Part shown: positions 7,625 to 16,056 of the stretch, piece by piece
Position numbering within the stretch: the stretch's first letter is position 1
Layout: each line of letters begins with the position of its first letter
From: Chloroflexota bacterium
GTDB lineage: Bacteria > Chloroflexota > Dehalococcoidia > DSTF01 > RBG-16-68-14
Direction: 5' to 3'
DNA length: 47,197 nucleotides
NCBI GenBank assembly: GCA_029262675.1
Contig: JAJCYW010000009.1
Span: forward strand, 1 to 47,197
Program-made: the position numbers and the translations under genes
The notes under the pieces: generated by a model
The model's database searches: none
What the model saw: only the letters and a program-made list of their open reading frames with translations
Told to the model about the DNA's origin: nothing

Positions 7625-10312
7625 ATGGCCGAAACATCGGAGCCACGTTGGTACTGCCTTTCATGTGGGGCCGAGAACCCGGTCGCGGCACTGACGTGCC
7701 GTAGCTGCGCCAGGAGTCTCGCCGCCAGCGCTCAGCAAGAACAACAAGGCTCGGCCTTCCTCCTCAACGAACTCCTACACCTCAACAAGACCGGCGAGAT
7801 CAGTGACGAACTCTACTTCCGCCTGACTCAGCGCTACAGAGAAGCGCTCAACGAAGCGCTCAACCCGCCTGAAGAGGTTCCGGCCCCTGACGCGGCTCCG
7901 TCCGCAGAGGAGAAGGCTGCCTCCGTTCGAGCTAAGCCGGCGCCCGCGCGGCGGGAGGGGCCCAGCTGGGTGGCAGAACAGCAGGCGAATTTCCTCCTCT
8001 ACGTCGGCGCGTTTCTGATCGTGATCGCATCGCTGGTGTTCGTGAGTACGTCCGGCGAATCGATCGGCGACAACGTGCGGATGGCGATGCTGGTGCTGGG
8101 CACGCTGCTTTTCCTGGCGGCGGGTTTCTTCTGTCTGCGCATCCCGCGCGTCGAGCAAGCCGGCGTCGTGTTCTTCGCGGTTGGTTCGCTGATGGTACCG
8201 ATCACGTTCGTCGGCGCGTACGGGCTCTACCTGTCGGAGGACGACATCGACCCCACCGGCCTCTGGCTGGCAGGATCGCTGACGAGCGCGATCTTCTACG
8301 GAGCCGTGTCGTTCTTGGGCGTGGGGCGCTGGTATCCGGCGCCGATGGTCATCGCGCTTCTGAGCGGTCTCGGCGCCACGCTGGCGCTGGCCGATGCGCC
8401 CCCGGAAGCCTATCCAGGCAGCTATATCGCGATGGCGTTCCAGCTGGCCGCGCCCTCGGTGTTGCCTTACCGGCACATGCGCGAGACGTTTGGTCCGGTC
8501 TGTCTGGCATCGGCGCACATCGTCGTCCCGCCCGCGGTGCTCGTCGCCCTGGTGATGACGGGCGCCGCCGGCGACGACTGGGATTTCGAACTGACCACAC
8601 GCTGGTACCTGCCGCTCACCGCTGCGCTTGCCGCGCTGTTCTACTGGGCGCAGGCGATCTGGGCACGCCGCTCCTTCCCGCAAGGTGAGCCGGCCATTAC
8701 TATCGCCGCTCTCGCGGTGACCGCGGGCGCAGCCGTCACGATCGTCTTCGCGATGGGCGTCGGCGAGCAGTGGTACGGCGTGGCCGTGGCGATCATCGGC
8801 TGGGTGTACGCGGCTGCGGGGGAGCGCTCCAGGCTGCGCTGGTTCGGCCAACGCTACGTGGACTGGATGGCGGTAGGGGCGATCACGATATCCTGGGTGG
8901 TGTTCACGGAGCTTTACGGGGACGCTCCACGCATCGGCGCGGGCGTCCATTTCAGCGCCGCGGCCTTCTACATGCTGGCGGCGCGACTCGTGTCGACGGA
9001 CCAATTCCAGGTGCCAGCAGGGCTTGTCGCCGGCAAGGAGCGGGGAGCCTACCAAGTACCGCTGGCTGCCGGCTTCATTTACGCGGCAGGTCTCGTACTC
9101 GGCGTAGGCTACTTCTACCTCCTGTCGAGCCTCCCTGCCGCAGAGACGGCGGACTCGGCGTCGGACTTAGCGCTGCCGTTCTTCGGCCTGTCGCTGGGTC
9201 TGGCGGCAGTGGCAGCAACCATGCGCTGGTGGTGGCCGGAATTCCGGTCGCACGTCTACGCGATCGCCGCCGGCATGAGCCTCTTCGTACTACTGTCTGC
9301 GGTCGATGGAGAGGGACAGGTGACGGTGCTCCTAGCCGCGTATACCGCGGTCTCGCTTGCGCTGACGTTGTGGGAGCGGGAGCCGCTCACGCTCGCGCTC
9401 CCTGCGGCCTACGGTTTCTTCGCGCTCCTCGCCGCATGGCGCTATTACGAGCCCACCGATCTGTATCTGCCGCTAGCGGTCGCGGGCGTCGGGTGCGGGC
9501 TCTTCGCGCTCTACGCCGGGCTGCGCAACCGTGAGGCTGAGTGGTCGCGTGTGGTGCAGGCGCTCGCGTTCGCATACCTGGTGGCGGCGCCTATCGCGGG
9601 CTGGGTGCGGCTGTCTATCCTTGCCGACCCGGATGGCTTCATCGGAACGGATTCGTTCGAAGCAACGGCTCTGTACCAGACGTCGGCGGCGGCAGTGTTG
9701 CTACTTGGAGCGTTCGTCGCCGTCCAGGGGTGGCTCCTGAATCGTATGGAAATCGTGGCAGTAGCGTCGACGTTGCTGATGGTGGCGCTCCTGCTCGAAA
9801 TCGGCCACTTCCGGCCCGACAACATGCAGGCGTACACCGCACCGTTGGGTGTCTATCTGTTGGCGGGCGCCTCGTTCGCGTTACGATTGCGGACTTTGCC
9901 GACGGGGCTTCGACCGCTTGTCGAGCCGGTGCAGGCGCTGGGCGCTGCAGTGCTCATGGCTCCGAGCCTGGAGCAATCTTGGGAGGACGGTGGCTGGCCG
10001 TACGCTCTACTGCTGCTAGGGGAGGGGCTGTTCGTCTTGGGCCTCGCTCTGGTGCAGCGCTGGCTCTGGCTCCTGGCAGCGGCGACGGGCTTCATCGTAC
10101 TTGACGCGCTTCGCTACCTCTTCAACACCGCACAACTGTTACCGAACTGGGCGATTCTGGCGCTGGCCGGGACGCTTGTCATGGCGGCTGGCGTAGCGAT
10201 TTTGCTGGGGCGGGAACGCTGGACGGTCTGGCAGCGCACGGTGCAGGCCTGGTGGATGCGCGAGCCGCCGCCGGCCACTCCGCCCTGCGACCGTGTTTCT
10301 GCCCGAAGCTGA
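7625..10312 (+). CDS. Zinc-ribbon multi-pass membrane protein (SCO7613-like)
   Basis: 895 residues with GGAGG 8 nt before the ATG. An N-terminal zinc ribbon (C11-x2-C14, C25-x2-C28) is followed by a short helical, acidic linker (~40-115). The rest of the protein is more than 20 predicted membrane spans from ~120 to the end. The arrangement matches large zinc-ribbon membrane proteins that databases name SCO7613 C-terminal domain or DUF2157-like. None has a firm function to my knowledge. The ribbon lies on the cytoplasmic side if the first span runs outward. No catalytic motif is visible. It is tail to tail with the c-di-GMP gene; 60 bases separate the ends. Confidence 0.65.
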   Translation: MAETSEPRWYCLSCGAENPVAALTCRSCARSLAASAQQEQQGSAFLLNELLHLNKTGEISDELYFRLTQRYREALNEALNPPEEVPAPDAAPSAEEKAASVRAKPAPARREGPSWVAEQQANFLLYVGAFLIVIASLVFVSTSGESIGDNVRMAMLVLGTLLFLAAGFFCLRIPRVEQAGVVFFAVGSLMVPITFVGAYGLYLSEDDIDPTGLWLAGSLTSAIFYGAVSFLGVGRWYPAPMVIALLSGLGATLALADAPPEAYPGSYIAMAFQLAAPSVLPYRHMRETFGPVCLASAHIVVPPAVLVALVMTGAAGDDWDFELTTRWYLPLTAALAALFYWAQAIWARRSFPQGEPAITIAALAVTAGAAVTIVFAMGVGEQWYGVAVAIIGWVYAAAGERSRLRWFGQRYVDWMAVGAITISWVVFTELYGDAPRIGAGVHFSAAAFYMLAARLVSTDQFQVPAGLVAGKERGAYQVPLAAGFIYAAGLVLGVGYFYLLSSLPAAETADSASDLALPFFGLSLGLAAVAATMRWWWPEFRSHVYAIAAGMSLFVLLSAVDGEGQVTVLLAAYTAVSLALTLWEREPLTLALPAAYGFFALLAAWRYYEPTDLYLPLAVAGVGCGLFALYAGLRNREAEWSRVVQALAFAYLVAAPIAGWVRLSILADPDGFIGTDSFEATALYQTSAAAVLLLGAFVAVQGWLLNRMEIVAVASTLLMVALLLEIGHFRPDNMQAYTAPLGVYLLAGASFALRLRTLPTGLRPLVEPVQALGAAVLMAPSLEQSWEDGGWPYALLLLGEGLFVLGLALVQRWLWLLAAATGFIVLDALRYLFNTAQLLPNWAILALAGTLVMAAGVAILLGRERWTVWQRTVQAWWMREPPPATPPCDRVSARS

Positions 10313-10372
10313 TCAAGGTCTGACTCTCCCGATCGGACTCTTGCGGCATGAAGCCGCGACCACGCTCAAGAT

Positions 10373-12847
10373 CTACGCGGCCTCCGACCGTTCGCCCCGC
10401 GCGAGCATCTCTTTGAACTCTTCCGCAGGCAACGCCTTGCTGAACAGGTAGCCCTGCATCTGGTCACACAGCCGTTGCTTCAGGAAGGCCAACTGCTCTT
10501 CAGTTTCAACACCCTCGGCGATCACGTCGAGCTTGAGTTTGTGCGCCATGCTGATTATCGTGGCGGTGATCCCCTCGTCCTTGCGGTCGGTGGTGAGACC
10601 ACTGATGAAGGACTGATCGATCTTTACCACGTCGATGGGCAAGCGCCTCAAGTAGCTGAGCGCGGAGTGGCCGGTGCCAAAGTCATCGATGGCGATTTGA
10701 ACGCCCATCTCTTTCAACTGACCCAGCATCATGACGGCGTAGTTCACGTTCTGTATGGCGACTCCCTCCGTGATCTCTAACTCCAGGCAGTGAGGGTCTA
10801 GGCCGGTCTCGTGCAATACGTGCCGAACTCTCTCTACGAGATCCCGCTGCTGGAACTGCCGCGCCGATAGGTTAACCGCCATCCGGACAGAGGAGAGCCC
10901 CGCGTCTTGCCAGGCTTTCGTCTGAGCGCAGGCAGTCCGCAAGACCCATTCGCCCAAGGGCACGATCAAGCCCGTCTCTTCGGCCACAGGGATGAAGTCC
11001 ACAGGCATGACCAGCCCCTTGCCGGGGTGCTGCCAGCGGACCAAGGCCTCCATGCCAACTATCTGGCCTGTATTGATGTTCACCTGGGGCTGGTAGTGAA
11101 CGACGAACTCCTCACGTTGCAGCGCATGGCGCAGATCGTTCTCGAGCTCCAGCCGCTCCACGATGCTCGCGCTTAAGGCAGGGCTGAAGCGCCGGTGGGA
11201 ATTCTTGCCGTGCTCCTTCACGTAGTACATCGCTATGTCGGCGTTCGCCAGAAGGGTTTCAGCATCGTCTCCGTCGGCCGGGAAGACGGCGATCCCAATG
11301 CTAGGCGTAATGTGGAACTCGTGATCGGCGAGTATCCGTGGCCTACCAAAATCCTCCCGAATCCTCTTCGCAAGCTCAACCGCATCTCTTGCCCGTGCGA
11401 TCTCAGGCAAGAGCAGGACGAACTCGTCGCCCCCCACACGGGCCACGGTGTCGGTTTCGCGGACGAGCGCCTTCAGTTGCGCGCCAACGCTTCGTAGCAG
11501 CTTGTCTCCTTCCGGATGCCCGGCCGTGTCGTTGACGAGCTTGAACCGGTCCAGATCCAGGAACATCACCGCCAGCATCTGGCTGCTACGGCGCGCCTGC
11601 GCCAGCGCCTGGGTGAGGCGATCCTTGAACAGCCTTCGGTTGGGCAGATCCGTTAGGGCATCGTAATATGCCAGACGCGTAATCGTGGCTTCCGCTTGCC
11701 CGCGCTCGGCGACTTCATCCTGGAGCGTCTTGTTGGCGCTTGTGAGCCTCGCCGCATGCTGTTGAACCGCCGCCGCCATGCTGCCGAAGGAACGGGTCAG
11801 CCGGCCAATTTCATCGTTCGTTGGCGCTTGGGGTGGTTGCCGGTAGTCGCCGCTGGTCATGCGCTCGGCCGTGGCTTGGAGCCTGCGCAAGGGGCTGCCG
11901 ATGCTCTTGCGCATGAAGAGAGCCATGGCGCCGAATGCCGCGAGAGACACCAGCGCGAAGATGACGGCAATGTTTCTTGTGAGTTTGCCCTGAAAGGACA
12001 CAAGGTTGTCTACATTGACGGAGACTCGCAGCACGGCGAGAGTCTGCTCACCGACGGTGAGGGGGATATAGCCGCTGGCGTGCGGGGCCCCTTGCCTGTT
12101 GACGAGGCTCTCCAGAACGATAGGCACGCCCTCCAGCGCTTGGCTCACGGCGTCCGGATCAGCCGTGGCAGTCGAAGCATCTGCTTGCGCTGCCGAATCT
12201 TGCTTCGTTGAAGACGCGGCCACAATCCGGCCATTGTGGATCAGTTCGAGGTTGATGTCCTGACGTGAGAAGTTGATTTCATTTAGAAACCCATCGTCAA
12301 TGTCCCGGCCGGTGACCAGCCCACCGACGATGGAGCCGGAACTAGCACGAATGGGGACAACCATGGCCAGCACGAGATTGTCGCTGTTGGCGATCACACC
12401 TTCAGTCTCAATGCCGAGCAGAGCCAGCCTTAGAAGGTCGTCCTCCCCAGTGGTCACAGACAGCGGCTCGCTCTCCGCTCTACTTATGATTAGCTCACCA
12501 GTCTGGTCGACTACGTGAACGTCATCGAACCCGAGTGGCGCGGCCTCGACTGCGACTGTGACAGCGACTTTGGCCAGGTCCTGCGCGCCCACGGCGTCAG
12601 ACAAGCCGGGCGCGCCGGCCAAGAGTTTGGTTGTCGCAAGTTGGTCTCGCTTGGCCTCATCGAACCGGCTGCGAATCACCTCCAGCTCTTGCTCGGCCCG
12701 CTCTCGGCCTGTCCGCTCGGTCAGGTCCCCTAGTCCCGTGATCAGAACTACGAGCAGAACCCCGAGCAGACCGGCCAGCACGGCGGCCATCATGAGGTTC
12801 ACCCTGAGCCCCAGGCCCAGGTCGCTCAGGAATCGAGGGATCCGCAT
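10373..12847 (-). CDS. Membrane sensor with HAMP, GGDEF and EAL domains
   Basis: 824 residues from the ATG at 12847, which has GGAAGG upstream; the longer frame starts inside the preceding gene. Order: membrane span 1 (~18-38), periplasmic double-sensor-like region (~45-285), span 2 (~292-312), HAMP (~313-368), GGDEF (~395-555), EAL (~566-815). The cyclase signature GGDEF (472-476) is intact and preceded by an RETD inhibitory site five residues before it. The phosphodiesterase signature EALVRW (600-605), DDFGTG (721-726) and KIDQSFI are also intact. Both activities are therefore possible; dual proteins often act mainly as c-di-GMP phosphodiesterases. It is 46 nt downstream of a phosphate-binding-like lipoprotein, so ligand capture may feed the periplasmic sensor. 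Confidence 0.9.
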   Translation of the reverse strand: MRIPRFLSDLGLGLRVNLMMAAVLAGLLGVLLVVLITGLGDLTERTGRERAEQELEVIRSRFDEAKRDQLATTKLLAGAPGLSDAVGAQDLAKVAVTVAVEAAPLGFDDVHVVDQTGELIISRAESEPLSVTTGEDDLLRLALLGIETEGVIANSDNLVLAMVVPIRASSGSIVGGLVTGRDIDDGFLNEINFSRQDINLELIHNGRIVAASSTKQDSAAQADASTATADPDAVSQALEGVPIVLESLVNRQGAPHASGYIPLTVGEQTLAVLRVSVNVDNLVSFQGKLTRNIAVIFALVSLAAFGAMALFMRKSIGSPLRRLQATAERMTSGDYRQPPQAPTNDEIGRLTRSFGSMAAAVQQHAARLTSANKTLQDEVAERGQAEATITRLAYYDALTDLPNRRLFKDRLTQALAQARRSSQMLAVMFLDLDRFKLVNDTAGHPEGDKLLRSVGAQLKALVRETDTVARVGGDEFVLLLPEIARARDAVELAKRIREDFGRPRILADHEFHITPSIGIAVFPADGDDAETLLANADIAMYYVKEHGKNSHRRFSPALSASIVERLELENDLRHALQREEFVVHYQPQVNINTGQIVGMEALVRWQHPGKGLVMPVDFIPVAEETGLIVPLGEWVLRTACAQTKAWQDAGLSSVRMAVNLSARQFQQRDLVERVRHVLHETGLDPHCLELEITEGVAIQNVNYAVMMLGQLKEMGVQIAIDDFGTGHSALSYLRRLPIDVVKIDQSFISGLTTDRKDEGITATIISMAHKLKLDVIAEGVETEEQLAFLKQRLCDQMQGYLFSKALPAEEFKEMLARGERSEAA

Positions 12848-12893
12848 GCTCTGCCTTCCGTCCGGACTGGGACCAGCGTCACCAATGGCCCGC

Positions 12894-13745
12894 CTATTCC
12901 GTGACGAGCACGCCGGTTCCACGCAGCGCTGCTTGTCCTCGTTCGGAGCGCACCCAATCGATGAAGGGTTGTATTTCTGCTGCCCGCTCGGACAGGTAAC
13001 CAACGCCGACTGGTGTTACGCTGGGATAGTCTGCCGCACTAGGCGGGATGCCATCCACTTCGATGGCTGACAGGTTAGCTCCGCTGGCGAGCGCCGCCGG
13101 CCAGGAGCCGAAGCCCACACTGTCCGGAGTCCCAGCAACAGCGTTCATCATGTCAGTCTGGCTGGTCAGGATTTGAGCCGTGGCACTTGAAAAAGGTGCA
13201 TCGCCTAGAATGGAGGAGCGTAGCGCCTTTGTGCTGGACTCTTCCTCGTCCCGAACGTACATGATGATCTGGCGGTCTTGCCCACCCACCTGAGACCAAT
13301 TGGTAATCTCCCCTGAGAAGATCGTTGCGATTTGCTCCGAGGTCAGCCCGGAGATGCCCACTGATGGGTGCGAGTAAACGGTCGCTGCCGACTTGCCAAG
13401 CTCCACGTAGCTAACGCCGCTGGCAGCTTCTTCGTCCTTTGGCGGCCTAGCCATGGCCGCTATGTCCAACAGGCCTTCTACCACACCTCGCACGCCGCCC
13501 CCCGTCCCAGTCCCGGCCAGCAGAACCAGGCGGTAGCCGGGCGTATCGGCCTCAAACTTCGCTTCTAGAGCCTGTAGGATGGCCGTGGTAGTGCCCGAGC
13601 CAGAGACTCTGAGCACGACGTCGGGATCACTCTGTGGCGCAGGGGCAGGCTGCGAACTGGACGACGCGCAGCCGACTCCGGCCAACGCGAGCAGAGCCAG
13701 CGTAGCGACCGCTCCCGTCCAACTCTCAAATTTGACGAACCTCAT
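12894..13745 (-). CDS. PstS-like substrate-binding lipoprotein
   Basis: 283 residues. GGGAGG lies 9 nt before the ATG at 13745. The signal peptide ends in a lipobox (ALAGVGC, lipidated Cys ~26), followed by a Ser/Pro-rich linker. The mature part reads VLRVSGSGTTTAILQALEAKF, then GTGTGGGVRGVVEGLLDIAAM. This is the PstS-type periplasmic binding fold, where SGS and similar Ser/Gly loops bind an oxyanion. No pstC, pstA or pstB genes are near. Its partner is the GGDEF-EAL protein immediately downstream, so the likely role is ligand presentation to a c-di-GMP sensor rather than transport. Phosphate is the family ligand; another oxyanion is possible. Confidence 0.8.
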   Translation of the reverse strand: MRFVKFESWTGAVATLALLALAGVGCASSSSQPAPAPQSDPDVVLRVSGSGTTTAILQALEAKFEADTPGYRLVLLAGTGTGGGVRGVVEGLLDIAAMARPPKDEEAASGVSYVELGKSAATVYSHPSVGISGLTSEQIATIFSGEITNWSQVGGQDRQIIMYVRDEEESSTKALRSSILGDAPFSSATAQILTSQTDMMNAVAGTPDSVGFGSWPAALASGANLSAIEVDGIPPSAADYPSVTPVGVGYLSERAAEIQPFIDWVRSERGQAALRGTGVLVTE

Positions 13746-13897
13746 TCTTGAGTACCTCCCGATATGTGCATGGCCCTTGCCTGCATAGCAGCGAGCGGGG
13801 CGAGGATGAGCAGGCCGCAGCCGCCGATGATGTTTCCCCTGACCGAGGAGGGCAGGAGACTGCGGGTCCAGCCGAACGCCGGGATCTGATTTCGCAA
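13742..13897 (-). CDS. Possible small membrane protein overlapping the PstS-like gene
   Basis: An open frame of 51 codons from a TTG at 13897. It ends with a TGA that overlaps the ATG of the PstS-like gene as ATGA, the usual form of translational coupling. The frame is open for about 63 codons back to a TAG. The peptide has a plausible membrane segment (NIIGGCGLLILAPLAAM) after a basic and aromatic stretch (RNQIPAFGWTRSLLPSSVR). No clear ribosome-binding site precedes the TTG; AGGAG lies about 25 nt upstream. It could be the first gene of the PstS-like/GGDEF-EAL operon or chance. Confidence 0.35.
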   Translation of the reverse strand: MRNQIPAFGWTRSLLPSSVRGNIIGGCGLLILAPLAAMQARAMHISGGTQE

Positions 13898-14300
13898 GAC
13901 GCTAACGATCTGTGTTGCTATGGCTCCTCGCTTTGGGGGCCTACGTGCTCCCTATTAGTGATTGTCGGTTCCAATAGGGCGGCTGACTATTCAACAATCT
14001 GGATACTTGACGAACGGCGGATGACGGGAGCCGGTCGCCCGCGGATGCGGCCGTTGCGCCGGCGGCCGGGTCAGATGGCCGCGGCATCCGTCTTAGGATG
14101 GTCGCCAAGATCGGCGGCCATCGCTTCTAACGATGGACTTGGGACGGGAGGCGAGATTCGACCGCGCAACAGGTACTCGGCGCTGACAGGCCGGCAGGCG
14201 GCGCGGGACCGCGCGCGCCCGGATGGCTCTGAATCCTAACGACGAGGCAGGCCAAGCGATGCAGTGTGCTTCGATTTCCTGCGTCGCCTGCGTCTTCTTC
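13898..14300. other. Intergenic region, mostly featureless
   Basis: About 400 bases upstream of the PstS-like operon and downstream of the SnoaL-like gene. The only structure seen is a 7-bp inverted repeat CCCTATT/AATAGGG (13950-13956 and 13973-13979), placed where an operator of the minus-strand operon could be. I looked for a c-di-GMP (GEMM) riboswitch and did not see its conserved core. Confidence 0.45.
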
Positions 14301-14714
14301 TTACTCGGGGATGGCGCCCAACTGCTGCATCATGCCCATCTGGTCGGTTACGCCCCAGTGCTCGACGGCCTTGCCGTTCGCGAACCGCAGGATATCGATG
14401 GCGTTGATGCTGATCTGTTTCCCAGTTGGCGCGAGGTCGAGGAATTGACCGTTGTGGGTGCCACTGATAGTGACGCGGGCCGCCACTCGATCTCCCTCGG
14501 CGATCATGTCTTCGACCGAGAATTGCAGGGCATCGAAAGCGTTGCGGAACATGGTGACGAACTCCTTCACGCCTTCGCGGCCTTGGGGTATGCCCGGGAA
14601 CGCCTCGTGATCGATCATGTCGGCGTCGACCATCTCGTCGATGAGTTCCAGACGGCCCTGACTGACAACCTCATCGAAAAAGCGGCGTGCGATAGCCTTG
14701 TTCTCGTCTGACAT
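14301..14714 (-). CDS. SnoaL-like polyketide cyclase/ester cyclase family protein
   Basis: 137 residues with GGAGG 8 nt before the ATG. The sequence is a full-length SnoaL-like (NTF2-fold) protein: ENKAIARRFFDEVVSQGR opens helix 1, DHEAFPG follows near residue 35, and the C-terminal half has VAARVTISGTHNGQF and EHWGVTDQMGMMQQLG. The family covers cyclases, hydrolases and small-ligand binders, so the specific reaction is unknown. It is a monocistronic minus-strand gene. Confidence 0.8.
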   Translation of the reverse strand: MSDENKAIARRFFDEVVSQGRLELIDEMVDADMIDHEAFPGIPQGREGVKEFVTMFRNAFDALQFSVEDMIAEGDRVAARVTISGTHNGQFLDLAPTGKQISINAIDILRFANGKAVEHWGVTDQMGMMQQLGAIPE

Positions 14715-14954
14715 GGACTGTACCTCCAGTACAACTACTGACTGTGGGGTGTGATCGATCTCTGTCTACGATAGCCCACGCTTAGTGTCAAGATATGCCT
14801 CGGCTAACGCCGGACGCCATCCGGTTCGGCGCTAATCCCGCAACTCACCGCTGGGTCGCTGCGGGGCCTTCCTCGCCATGATTTCGATTCGCAGCCGCCA
14901 AATCGGGCAGAATGGCCCTGTTCGGCTGTTGAGGTTCACACGTACAATGTGTAT

Positions 14955-15710
14955 ATGCTCAGAAGCGCGCTGACTTCGGTCGGGGTGCGAGCGCTGGTGC
15001 TCGCAGTGGCGCTTGCCGTCGTAATGCTGGCGCCCGCCGATGGCCCCCCTGCGGAGGCGGTGGAACCCGGCGTGAACTGCTCCTCGTACGACGGTACAAC
15101 CTGCGTCGTCGAAATCGGTGATATCTGGTTCTGCAACGTGGCCTTCTCTGTGGAGGCCTGCCCGACGAGCGTTCGCGCGGGCGACACAGTGCGCTGGGAC
15201 TACGCGAACACTGGGCTCTTCTTTCACACGACGACGGACTGCGGCATTGACTGCGACTCACCGACGGGCAGCCCGCTGTGGGATTCCGACCGCCTCCTCC
15301 CTGGCGAGAGCTATGAGTTCACGTTCGACACGCCCGGCACGTATCTCTACTACTGCACCATCCATCCCTCGACACAGCGCGGCACGATTCGGGTGCTTGA
15401 GTCTGCTACAACGCCAACACCAGGATCGATATCGACGTCTACGCCGACGGCGACAGCGCCGACGCCGACGGCGACACCGCCGACGCCAACGGCAACGCCA
15501 TCGACCGCCGCCGCGATCGGCGATGTGAACTGCAACAGCAATGTCGACTCAATCGACGCGGCGCTCGTGCTGCAGCTCGTCGCCGGGCTGGTCGATACCC
15601 TGTCATGCGAGGAGAACGCCGACACGAACGCGGACGGGACGACAAACTCGATCGACGCTGCATTGATCTTACAGTTCACCGCCGGTCTCATAGACACCCT
15701 GCCAGTCTGA
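14955..15710 (+). CDS. Secreted cupredoxin with C-terminal dockerin-like repeats
   Basis: 251 residues from the ATG at 14955. A TACAAT hexamer ends 6 nt before this ATG, so the mRNA may be leaderless; no Shine-Dalgarno is seen, and a GTG at 14949 is an alternative. A signal peptide (~1-37) is followed by a plastocyanin-like domain (~40-150) with copper ligands H91, C134 and H137 (YYCTIHP). The usual axial Met after HP is absent; the loop reads STQRG. A Thr/Pro linker (~152-186) leads to two dockerin-type Ca-binding segments (DVNCNSNVDSIDAALVLQ and DTNADGTTNSIDAALILQ). Likely an exported electron carrier or copper protein that docks to a partner; no cohesin gene is in the window. Confidence 0.75.
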   Translation: MLRSALTSVGVRALVLAVALAVVMLAPADGPPAEAVEPGVNCSSYDGTTCVVEIGDIWFCNVAFSVEACPTSVRAGDTVRWDYANTGLFFHTTTDCGIDCDSPTGSPLWDSDRLLPGESYEFTFDTPGTYLYYCTIHPSTQRGTIRVLESATTPTPGSISTSTPTATAPTPTATPPTPTATPSTAAAIGDVNCNSNVDSIDAALVLQLVAGLVDTLSCEENADTNADGTTNSIDAALILQFTAGLIDTLPV

Positions 15711-15720
15711 GGAGAGAGAT

Positions 15721-16050
15721 GTGAAGAATGGGACAATTTGGTCAGCGGTCGCCCCAGCCGCTGTCGCTTTGGTGTTGCTCATCGGCAGCCTTGGCTACGG
15801 AGCGAACAGCACCATGGCCGGTGGTATGGGCATGATGCCGAGCAAGACCGGCGACCTTAATACGGACGGCACCGCGAATAGCCTGGACGCGCTTCTGGTG
15901 CTGTTCCACGAGGCCGGCCTTACGCAGCCCCCAGACGACATCGAGGCCTGGACGGCAATCGCGGACGTGGACTGCGACCTCGAGGTGACCGCGCTCGATG
16001 CCGCGCTGATCCTCCAAGTAGATGCCGGCTTGACCACGATTAGACCGTAG
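15721..16050 (+). CDS. Small exported dockerin-like protein
   Basis: 109 residues from a GTG at 15721, preceded by GGAGAGAGAT. It starts 10 nt after the cupredoxin-dockerin gene, so the two are probably co-transcribed. After a signal peptide (~10-33) there are two dockerin-type segments: DLNTDGTANSLDALLVL (~45-61) and DVDCDLEVTALDAALILQ (~87-104). The first keeps the Asp/Asn pattern of a calcium loop; the second is less canonical. There is almost nothing else in the protein. It may be a bare docking or calcium-binding module acting with its neighbour. Confidence 0.65.
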   Translation: MKNGTIWSAVAPAAVALVLLIGSLGYGANSTMAGGMGMMPSKTGDLNTDGTANSLDALLVLFHEAGLTQPPDDIEAWTAIADVDCDLEVTALDAALILQVDAGLTTIRP

Positions 16051-16056
16051 CGGGGC

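Noticed and set aside
7775..9055. Minus-strand frame of 426 codons
   Set aside because: Antisense shadow of the zinc-ribbon membrane protein; His/Arg-rich composition typical of opposite-strand reading of GC-rich hydrophobic genes.
10342..10357. Terminator hairpin between the convergent genes near 10.35 kb
   Set aside because: GCGGC/GCCGC is only 5 bp with no T-run; too weak to call.
13746..14010. c-di-GMP (GEMM) riboswitch before the PstS-like/GGDEF-EAL operon
   Set aside because: The conserved GEMM core was not seen on the minus strand.
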